DNA from: Faecalicatena sp.
Lineage (GTDB): Bacteria > Bacillota > Clostridia > Lachnospirales > Lachnospiraceae
Length of the DNA stretch: 12,742 nt
Direction of reading: 5' to 3'
Assembly: GCA_009774255.1 (NCBI GenBank)
Contig: VSNK01000164.1
Coordinates: 1-12,742, forward strand
Shown here: piece by piece, positions 1 to 6,199 of the stretch
Layout: each line of letters starts with the position of its first letter
How positions within the stretch are numbered: the first letter of the stretch is position 1
Translations under genes and position numbers: made by a program
Notes under the pieces: model-generated
Database searches by the model: none
Told to the model about the DNA's origin: nothing
Seen by the model: the letters and a program-made list of their open reading frames with translations, nothing else

Positions 1-245
1 AGTTCTGGATCCCAGCTGTTGGCAATGGTTGCCGCCGTTGGATAGCAGGTTGCCGGAATACTTCCGTTGAGCCCAAGCTGGTCGCTTGCCCCTTCCTGCT
101 TCCGAACCCCGTGAGGGCCGTCTGAGAGCGTCACATTCGGAATACCCAACCGCTCCACGGAGCGGGTCTGCCAGAAATCCTTTCCCGAGAGCAGATAACA
201 TTTTTCTTCCAGAGTCATTTCCTGAACAATCTTCTTTATCTCCAC
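1..245 (-). CDS. GH3 beta-glucosidase, N-terminal part (runs off the left edge)
   Basis: About 81 residues can be read before the window ends. They begin VEIKKIVQEMTLEEKCYLLSG and continue through DFWQT, RLGIP and LSDGPHGVRKQ, the usual opening of canonical-order glycoside hydrolase family 3 enzymes, which cleave terminal beta-linked sugars. DGPHG is the conserved substrate-pocket segment of the family's N-terminal barrel. I chose the GTG at 245 because homologues typically start M-D/E-I-K-K-I and because AAGG lies 8 nt upstream. There is no signal peptide, so the enzyme is probably cytoplasmic. It starts 3 nt after the stop of the upstream membrane-anchored GH3 gene, so the two are surely co-transcribed. 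The preceding TAA stop is in the same reading frame. Family is certain; exact sugar specificity cannot be told. Confidence 0.9.
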   Translation of the reverse strand, partial: MEIKKIVQEMTLEEKCYLLSGKDFWQTRSVERLGIPNVTLSDGPHGVRKQEGASDQLGLNGSIPATCYPTAATIANSWDPE

Positions 246-248
246 GTC

Positions 249-3200
249 TTACACCTTCTTCTTTTTCAAATACCGCAGGATCACGATGGCCTCCACAGCC
301 AGGATCACCAGCGCGATGATGACATCCACTGTCACAAAGATTTTCGTCATGTTGGTCATCACGCCGGCAGGATCTTTGTCCGCCATGTAGTAGCCGCTGT
401 TTCCGACCGTATACAGAATATTCTTGCATGCCTGCCGCATTGCCAGGACCGCCGTTGCGCTCTGGTCCTCCAGAAGATTGGACTCTGCGCTTCCGAAGCC
501 CAGCATCAGGTCGTTTCCGTTGCGGATGCTGTGGTCTGTGATCATATATCCGTAAGAGCCGTCATAATCGGTCTCTACCATGCCGACAAATCCCCACTCG
601 CCCCGGAGTACGTTGTTCAGCAGATTGCTGTTGGCGCAGCTTGGCACCGTACCGATCCAGTTGAAGGAGGACATCACCGCGCGGGAGGTTCCTTCAAATT
701 CCTTGGTAGCGATCTCAAAGGGTTTCAGATAAATCTCGCGGATCGCCTGCTCGGATGAAAATGTCATGAGCATGGAGGTCCGGTTGATCTCCTGGTCATT
801 CAGCGCAAAATGCTTGATGTAGGCATATACGCCGTGCTCTGCCGCGCCGTTGACCTGATTTGCCGCGATCCGTCCTGCCAGTACGCCGTCCTCGGAATAG
901 TACTCGAAGTTCCGTCCCGCGAATGCGGAGCGGTGGGTGTTCATAGCCGGACCGTACCAGCCGTAGTTGTTGGCTTCCTTGTATTCCTGGCCCATGCATT
1001 TTCCCAGTTCATATGCCAGCCCCTGGTTCCAGGTCTGCGCCATCAATACCTCGGAAGGATACGCGGTTCCATATGCTCCGGTCACAAAGTTGCTTAAGCC
1101 TGCCGGGCCGTCGCAGTCCGAGGTGGCGATCTTGCCCACGGACTTCACTTCCGTGGTCTGCCAGCCGCCGATGTTGATCAGCTTCACCATATCGTCAAAG
1201 CTCATCTGATCCAGCAGCTCCTCCCACTTCGGATCGTCATAATCCATCCCTGCCAGGTCATAAAGAGTCAGCCCGTTGTTTGCCCCCATAGCAGGCATCT
1301 CATCCGTATCGTCATTATATTTTGTACCGTCATAGGTGCCTACCGCACTTTCAATGACTTTCTCCCGCACCTGGTCGGACATGACATACTGTGCGTCTGA
1401 GGGCGCCGCACATGCCTCTTCATAATTTGCAAATGCATCCTTTCTGGATAACTGTACAAATTCGCCTCTGGAATAGTCTTCGAACTGGTTTACCGCTGTT
1501 TCCAGGTCGCTTTCCCGGCCTTCCTTACTGTAGTCAATATCTTTGTCTACGGTAAAGCTTTCCTCGTCCTCCACCGTATGGGAATCGGAGCGTACGGATA
1601 CCGTATATTCTCCCGCCTCCAGGATGTAGCCGCCGCCCTGGAGCTTGATCCCTTCCGAATCGTAGGACGCCATGTCTTCCTTCGCGATCTCAAAGGAAAC
1701 CGTTTCGGAAGCTCCCGCCTCCAGTTCCTCTGTCTTTTCAAACTGGATCAGATTCACGGAAGCCTTTTCAATCCCGCCGTTTTCATAAGGCGGTGTGAAG
1801 TAAATCTCCACCACGTCCCGGCCTGCCGTATCGCCGGTATTTGTCACTTCCACGTCAAATGTAATGGTATCGCCGTTGTCCTTAAAATTTTGGATCTCTT
1901 TTTCAAATGTGGTATAGCTCAGTCCATATCCAAATGGATACTGCACATGCTTTTCGTATTCGATCAGACCTTCGTCCGCGGCCGTCTCGTAGAATTTGTA
2001 GCCTACATAGATGCCTTCCACATAGTTTACGAAGGAAAGATTTCCCATGGAGGAGGCATCCGCCGCAACACCCTGGTCGTTGAGATCCTTCACATTGTTG
2101 TAGGAGTGGTTTCCGATATTGTTATAATATGGAGTCGCCGTCAGATCCCGGACATAGGTGTCCACGGTCTTTCCGGACGGATTCACGGAACCGTTGATGA
2201 TCTCACCCAGTGCCGCAAAGCCGGAAGCTCCCGTACCCGGCGCCAGGATCACCGCGCCGATCTGGTCGTATTCCTCAACCCAGTTCAGTTCCATCGCATT
2301 GTTTGCGTTGATCACTACGATCACATTGTCGAACTCGGAGCAGACCTTATCGATCATATCTTCCTCCGTCCGGGAAAGTTCCAGGTAGGACTCGCCCTCT
2401 TCAAAGTCATCGTAGGAACCGTTATTTGTATAAGAGCTTCTTGTAAAATCAAAGTTGTCCGGCGCGCTGGAAACTACATTTGCCAGATCGTATGTACCTT
2501 TGATTACCGCGTTCATGTCCGTCGGCAGATCCGCGTTTTCCCCGCCGGACCGTCCGATCACGATCACCGCCGTATCGGAAAAATCCTTTGCCTCACTCAT
2601 GATGGAGTCCGTATATGCGTCCGCCGTCGGCTCCGGAAGTGTCCAGTCCTGTCCGTGCATGCTGATCTCCGGACGGTCTGCCCGATACTCCGTATACAGG
2701 TCGGTCAGCGTCTGGTTTGTCTCGTATCCCGCATCCTGCAGCGACTGCAGGATTCCCACCGCTGAGGATGAATCCGAAGAACCGGAGCCGGTTCCGCCCA
2801 GGATCGGATTGGTCGAATCCCATCCAAAGACATTCAGCTTCTTTACATCGGATGCCAACGGAAGAATCCCCTCATTTTTCGCAAGGATCAGCCCTTCCTC
2901 TCCAAGCTTCTTCACCATTTCCCTGCTCTGTGCCACGGTTTCGTCAGACAGGTCTACCTTTGCCGCGTTCAGGAAGCCGGACACGTTGCTGTACATCGGG
3001 CCGTAGCAGATCATATTTGCCATCACTGCTATGATCGCCACGAATGCAAGCACCGCCTGCCAGCGTACCACATGCCGGAAGCCTTTCTTTGCCTTCTGGG
3101 CCAGCACCAGTATGAGGATCAGCACCACCAGCAGGCCGACCGCGAAATACACATAACCGCTGAGCTGTGTCAGATATGCCTGAAAATCCGCTTCACTGAC

Positions 3201-3251
3201 TCCTAACCCCACAAAAACAGGGCCAAGTACTTTTGCCAAAAAATCAATCAT
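249..3251 (-). CDS. Membrane-anchored GH3 glycosidase with permuted domain order
   Basis: A 1000-residue GH3 enzyme, predicted to hydrolyse beta-glucosides or related oligosaccharides outside the cell. Order seen: two membrane helices (about 32-52 and 66-85) separated by a basic loop; the GH3 C-terminal-type domain (about 110-370, including ILPL and GGTGSGSSD); a segment with YPFGYGLSYT (438-447) leading into an Fn3-like domain (to about 570); then the barrel domain with SDCDGPAGL (711-719), KHFALND (813-819) and VETDYDG (892-898); last a membrane helix (about 970-993) with a KKKK tail. D895 is the likely nucleophile, and E238 in GGENADLP a candidate acid/base. Canonical GH3s run barrel first, so this is the permuted form known in some Clostridia. 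The positive-inside rule puts the catalytic body outside, anchored at both ends. GGAGGA lies about 10 nt before the ATG. Specificity unknown. Confidence 0.93.
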   Translation of the reverse strand: MIDFLAKVLGPVFVGLGVSEADFQAYLTQLSGYVYFAVGLLVVLILILVLAQKAKKGFRHVVRWQAVLAFVAIIAVMANMICYGPMYSNVSGFLNAAKVDLSDETVAQSREMVKKLGEEGLILAKNEGILPLASDVKKLNVFGWDSTNPILGGTGSGSSDSSSAVGILQSLQDAGYETNQTLTDLYTEYRADRPEISMHGQDWTLPEPTADAYTDSIMSEAKDFSDTAVIVIGRSGGENADLPTDMNAVIKGTYDLANVVSSAPDNFDFTRSSYTNNGSYDDFEEGESYLELSRTEEDMIDKVCSEFDNVIVVINANNAMELNWVEEYDQIGAVILAPGTGASGFAALGEIINGSVNPSGKTVDTYVRDLTATPYYNNIGNHSYNNVKDLNDQGVAADASSMGNLSFVNYVEGIYVGYKFYETAADEGLIEYEKHVQYPFGYGLSYTTFEKEIQNFKDNGDTITFDVEVTNTGDTAGRDVVEIYFTPPYENGGIEKASVNLIQFEKTEELEAGASETVSFEIAKEDMASYDSEGIKLQGGGYILEAGEYTVSVRSDSHTVEDEESFTVDKDIDYSKEGRESDLETAVNQFEDYSRGEFVQLSRKDAFANYEEACAAPSDAQYVMSDQVREKVIESAVGTYDGTKYNDDTDEMPAMGANNGLTLYDLAGMDYDDPKWEELLDQMSFDDMVKLINIGGWQTTEVKSVGKIATSDCDGPAGLSNFVTGAYGTAYPSEVLMAQTWNQGLAYELGKCMGQEYKEANNYGWYGPAMNTHRSAFAGRNFEYYSEDGVLAGRIAANQVNGAAEHGVYAYIKHFALNDQEINRTSMLMTFSSEQAIREIYLKPFEIATKEFEGTSRAVMSSFNWIGTVPSCANSNLLNNVLRGEWGFVGMVETDYDGSYGYMITDHSIRNGNDLMLGFGSAESNLLEDQSATAVLAMRQACKNILYTVGNSGYYMADKDPAGVMTNMTKIFVTVDVIIALVILAVEAIVILRYLKKKKV

Positions 3252-3344
3252 TTCCTTTTCTCCTCCTTTTTTTACAGCCTCCCGAAACTCCCACCGCGCC
3301 TGATTTTGTGAGAAGAATGAGAGGCTGCCTCTGTTCTGGAAGAA

Positions 3345-3410
3345 ATCTTAGCATACTTTTTCTGTTTGTGCGGATTTTCGCATAAACTGCTTATTTTCTG
3401 CATAAACTGT
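3345..3410 (-). promoter_or_regulatory. Candidate LytTR operator and promoter for the GH3 genes
   Basis: On the minus strand CAGTTTATGC occurs twice, at 3409-3400 and 3389-3380, exactly 20 bp apart, each followed by an A-rich GAAAAT. ACAGTTTAT (3410-3402) fits the published LytTR-type consensus [TA][AC][CA]GTTN[AG][TG] at every position. GCAGTTTAT (3390-3382) fits at all but the first. The gap between the 9-mers is 11 bp; the family norm is 12-13. Below the second repeat lies a possible -10, TATGCT at 3355-3350 (or TAAGAT, 3350-3345), with no good -35, as expected of an activator-dependent promoter. The leader to the ATG would be about 95 nt. A TATAAT at 3431-3426 is an alternative -10 and would place the repeats downstream of it. 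Confidence 0.5.
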
Positions 3411-3547
3411 GTTTAATATGGGTAAATTATACAATTTTTTGCATGTGATTTTGTATATTTTTCACAATCAAATGTTTCATGATGAAAGCGCCAAAAGGCC
3501 ATACTTTTTCCTGCAAAGATAAACGCAATCTTTTATGATCGTTTGTG

Positions 3548-3715
3548 ACTAGTATAATCCACACTAATTACCGGTACATTCTCGCACAGGATAAATTTTC
3601 AGCCTGCAAGGCGGAGGAATGAGGCGTAGCAGTGGCTACGTCGATTGACGACAACGCGGCAGATGGAAATTTAGACCAGCGAAATGTACGGTTAATTAGT
3701 GTGGATTATACTAGT
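3548..3715. repeat. Large palindromic hairpin element A, ACTAGT-bounded
   Basis: The ends are a 23-bp perfect inverted repeat starting ACTAGTATAATCCACACTAA (3548-3570 against 3693-3715). It continues imperfectly through GTACATT and TAAATTT to an apical stem CGTAGC-AGTG-GCTACG at 3625-3640. No reading frame is evident. It resembles non-coding, foldable intergenic repeats dispersed in Clostridia genomes (family-level impression, not a database match). The right ACTAGT is shared with element B. Confidence 0.8.
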
Positions 3716-3875
3716 ACATCTTTGCATTAATCTTGAAGTAATAGTGCTCGATATTCGTGTCAGCTGTGCGTCTGCTAACCGACGGTGTAGTGGGCTACAC
3801 CTAGGTTAGCAGGCGTGCAGATGGCGCGGATAGCGAGTGCTGATTACTCAAGAATTAATGCAATGATGTACTAGT
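3710..3875. repeat. Large palindromic hairpin element B, ACTAGT-bounded
   Basis: An imperfect inverted repeat from ACTAGTACATC (3710-3720) to GATGTACTAGT (3865-3875), pairing with few interruptions for about 80 nt per arm. It includes TGCTAACC/GGTTAGCA (3773-3780 with 3804-3811) and an apical GGTGTAG-TGGG-CTACACC. Elements A and B differ in their arms but share the ACTAGT ends, a GTAG...GTGG.CTAC apex and GCAGATGG in the right arm, so they look like divergent members of one family. No coding capacity. Confidence 0.8.
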
Positions 3876-3927
3876 TCCGATATGGACAGAAATATGACAC
3901 GCATGACCCTTTGGCGCCTGTATCATT

Positions 3928-5247
3928 TCATATCGGTATCAGGATTTTCAGCCTGAACCAGTGATCCTCCACGTCGATGTCCACTTCCCCACCGTACTTG
4001 TGTACCGTATGTCGCAGGCTTTTGAGTCCGTAGCCGTGGAATTCCGCCTGCTTCTTCGTCGTCACCGGCAGATTTTGCTCAAAGGCCAGTTCTCCCTCGC
4101 AGTAGTTTTCAAACCGGATGATCAGAAATGCCTGCTGAACGAATACGGACACATCGATCATCCGCTTTTCCTTTTCCTTGATCTTCTTCTCACACTCAAT
4201 GGCATTGTCCAGCGCATTCCCGAAGATCGAGCAGATATCCATCACGTCCATGAAATCCAGCCGCGCGCCGTCCACCACATAAGTCAGCGTGATATCGCTG
4301 CGCATACAGTACAGGCTCTTGGCGGTCAGCAGCGTGTCCAACACCTTATTTCCCGTCTTGTTCTGTGCCTCATAGCTGCGGATCTCATCCTCCATCCGGT
4401 CCAGATAGGCTTCCCGCTTCTCTTTGTTCTCCTCCGCGCGCAGGGCAATGATGTGATGCTTTAAGTCGTGATATTTGTAATTGATCAGATCCAGTGTCTC
4501 CTGGGACTGCTGGTATTGGGTGTACTGGTTGTGCAGGATCATCTCCATGCTTTCCAGCTCATGCTGCACCCGCAGATGAAGCCGCTGGATGTGGTAAGCC
4601 ACCAGGATTGCCAGCCCTCCCAGGTCGATCAGGGTCCGCACGTTGAATATATCCGATGCATACCCGCCGCTGAATGGGGTATTGGAATAGACAAATCCGA
4701 TGTTGCTCATCAAGAATACGGAAAGCCCGATGACGGCGGCAAACAACAGTTCCCGCCCTGTGATGTTCATCTGCTCTGTCTCCGAGATATAGCGGCCGGA
4801 GATCCCGCGTATCACAAGGCTGGTCCCGCCGTACACCGCCATCAGGAGCAGTCCGCCCACCCATGGGCTTTTTATCCCCAGTCCGTAATACAAAAAGCAG
4901 TGGAACTGCCATTCCAGGGATGCCATAAACTCCGCCAGGACAAATGCCTTGACGCAGGCATACCCCACATCCAGGCTGCTTGCCCCGCAGCTGATCCGCA
5001 GGAAGCAGAACATCAGAAAAACAGCCGCTGCCATGCACACCATCCAGACGGGCCCGTCCAGCCCCCCTGTCAGGATCAGAAAGACGGACTGAACCGCAAA
5101 TGCCGCCGCCGCGACCCCCGCGAATTTCCATCCCAAATAACGCCGTACCACCTCCCGCATGCACAAAAGGCAGGCCAGCCATTCTGCCAGCGCCGTATAA
5201 AAACGCGGGATATCCGGAAGAATCTGCCCTGCTGCCCAATCTCCCAT
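3928..5247 (-). CDS. GHKL-type sensor histidine kinase (AgrC-like)
   Basis: A 439-residue membrane kinase, partner of the LytTR regulator encoded just upstream. The N-terminal half (to about residue 220) is a series of hydrophobic stretches, roughly six membrane helices, with no large extracellular domain, so the cue is probably a small ligand or membrane signal. A coiled region follows (about 225-255), then the phosphoacceptor segment YKYHDLKHH with H260 the likely site, a helical linker, and the ATPase domain with N box FGNALDNAIEC (342-352) and G box GYGLKSL (405-411). This matches the HPK10/GHKL class that pairs with LytTR regulators. The ATG lies 2 nt after the regulator's stop, with GAGGTG 8 nt upstream, so translation is probably coupled. 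The signal is not deducible. Confidence 0.93.
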   Translation of the reverse strand: MGDWAAGQILPDIPRFYTALAEWLACLLCMREVVRRYLGWKFAGVAAAAFAVQSVFLILTGGLDGPVWMVCMAAAVFLMFCFLRISCGASSLDVGYACVKAFVLAEFMASLEWQFHCFLYYGLGIKSPWVGGLLLMAVYGGTSLVIRGISGRYISETEQMNITGRELLFAAVIGLSVFLMSNIGFVYSNTPFSGGYASDIFNVRTLIDLGGLAILVAYHIQRLHLRVQHELESMEMILHNQYTQYQQSQETLDLINYKYHDLKHHIIALRAEENKEKREAYLDRMEDEIRSYEAQNKTGNKVLDTLLTAKSLYCMRSDITLTYVVDGARLDFMDVMDICSIFGNALDNAIECEKKIKEKEKRMIDVSVFVQQAFLIIRFENYCEGELAFEQNLPVTTKKQAEFHGYGLKSLRHTVHKYGGEVDIDVEDHWFRLKILIPI

Positions 5248-5249
5248 CT

Positions 5250-5957
5250 CTACTTCACCTCACTCCAGTATTTTGTCAGATCCTGCATAAACGCGTTCAT
5301 CCTGGGCCTGCTCAGCAGCAGGCTCTCCCCCTTTACCACCGCGCACTTGTCCCGGACCCCTTCCACATGTTCCAGGTTGATCAGGTAGCCTTTGTTCCCC
5401 CGGGAGAAGTGCATTTCGGCAAGGGCGCTCTCGGCGCTCTTCATCGTCCCTACGGAGACAAAGCTCCCCTCCCTGGTATGGTACACCAGATTGTGCCCTT
5501 CGCTTTCAATATAATAAATGTCCGCCACCTCCACGCGTCTGACCCCGCCTTTGACGGGAACCACCACAAAGCTCTTCCCCGAACGCTTCAGCCTGGAAAT
5601 CGCGCGTTTGAGCTTCTGGGAAAATGCAAAATAGGACACCGGCTTTAAGATATAGTCCAGTGCCCCCACCTCATAGCCCCGGATTGCATACTGGGGCATG
5701 TTGGTGATAAAGATGATCACCACCTGAGAATCTACTTTGCGGATCTCCTCCGCCGCCGTCATCCCGTCCACGAACTTCATCTGGATATCCATCAGGATGA
5801 TGTCGTACTGCGCCTTGTAATTCGCCGTGATCCCATCCCCGTCCCGGTATACCTGGATGCTGAATTCCTCCTGCTCCTCCCTCTGGTAATTCTCCAGATT
5901 CTTAAGAAGCTGGGAGATATAAAGTTCATCGTCCTCCACGATCGCTATCCGTACCAT
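5250..5957 (-). CDS. LytTR-family response regulator
   Basis: A 235-residue DNA-binding response regulator. The receiver domain (1-125) has the acidic pair in VEDDE, phosphoacceptor D57 in LMDIQM, T85 in FITNMP and K105 in ILKP. The LytTR domain (about 130-235) contains KGGVRRVEVADIYYIES and FSRGNKGYLINLEHVE, typical of the AgrA/LytR/VirR fold that binds paired short direct repeats. I place the start at ATG 5957, not 5996: GGAGG sits 6 nt upstream, the receiver fold starts at once with MVRIAIVEDD, and the extra 13 residues of the longer frame fit no known domain. Two nt separate it from the kinase gene. Likely target: the direct repeats at 3380-3410 upstream of the GH3 genes (inference from position and motif). 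Confidence 0.94.
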   Translation of the reverse strand: MVRIAIVEDDELYISQLLKNLENYQREEQEEFSIQVYRDGDGITANYKAQYDIILMDIQMKFVDGMTAAEEIRKVDSQVVIIFITNMPQYAIRGYEVGALDYILKPVSYFAFSQKLKRAISRLKRSGKSFVVVPVKGGVRRVEVADIYYIESEGHNLVYHTREGSFVSVGTMKSAESALAEMHFSRGNKGYLINLEHVEGVRDKCAVVKGESLLLSRPRMNAFMQDLTKYWSEVK

Positions 5958-6017
5958 CTCATTCCTCCTTGTATCATATCTGCTCAGTGCCCTCACAGAT
6001 ACGCCCGCAATACCTTC

Positions 6018-6070
6018 AAAATTGCCTTAGGCGCTCAACAACGAAATGTTGCGCATTTTGGCAAAATTTT
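6018..6070 (-). other. Two-tier stem-loop between ATPase and regulator genes
   Basis: In minus-strand RNA, AAAATTTTGCC (6070-6060) pairs with GGCAATTTT (6026-6018) with a 2-nt bulge. Inside it GCGCAACA (6054-6047) pairs with TGTT and GCGC (ending at 6031), again with a small bulge. There is no long U tract, so it is not a textbook terminator. It might separate the ATPase transcript from the regulator-kinase transcript or act as a leader structure. Function uncertain; no clear promoter was found for the regulator gene in this gap. Confidence 0.4.
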
Positions 6071-6115
6071 GGTTCCGGCTTGTCCAGGTTGGGGATTAAG
6101 CAGTTACCTTACATC

Positions 6116-6199
6116 AATAGCTGCATTCCCTCACATCCGTTCAGCTGCAGGACGTCCAATAGCAGCATTTCCTCACATCCGTTCAATCACAGGCCGTCC
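6116..6199 (-). repeat. 42-bp tandem duplication spanning the ATPase stop codon
   Basis: Two adjacent 42-nt units, 6199-6158 and 6157-6116 on the minus strand, differ at only a handful of positions. Both contain GAACGGATGTGAGG, which in the first copy encodes the gene's last residues ERM and its TGA. The second copy lies wholly downstream in the 3' untranslated region. It could be a replication-slippage duplication; because 42 is a multiple of 3, the reading frame is kept. Confidence 0.8.

Larger units (their letters stand above)
3488..3917 (-). repeat. Outer inverted repeat enclosing two hairpin elements
   Basis: The 17-nt arms 3917-3901 and 3504-3488 match 14/17 as DNA. In RNA copied from the minus strand all 17 positions pair, the three mismatches becoming G-U. 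In the opposite RNA those positions would be A-C mismatches, which favours a transcript running from the kinase gene towards GH3. The arm nearest the kinase begins 11 nt after its stop codon. It may be a transcript-end or processing structure, or the outermost layer of a composite element. It fills most of the 676-bp gap between kinase and GH3. Confidence 0.6.

Noticed and set aside
86..319. Plus-strand frame at the left edge
   Set aside because: The minus strand here encodes a clear GH3 N-terminus (LSDGPHGVRKQ); the plus frame has no family features.
1578..2765. 395-codon open frame on the plus strand
   Set aside because: It lies wholly antisense to the GH3 gene, has no recognisable domain and no good ribosome binding site; a shadow of codon bias.
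3548..3875. CRISPR array or tRNA-like cluster
   Set aside because: The repeats are inverted rather than direct with spacers, and no cas gene or tRNA fold is present.
4468..5388. 306-codon plus-strand frame
   Set aside because: Antisense to the kinase and regulator genes, His/Gln/Pro-rich shadow composition, no domain.
5973..5978. TATGAT as a -10 for the regulator gene
   Set aside because: It lies immediately before the ribosome binding site and has no -35; transcription would start inside or after the Shine-Dalgarno sequence.
5958..5996. Upstream ATG start for the response regulator
   Set aside because: GGAGG is correctly placed for ATG 5957, and the receiver domain starts there.
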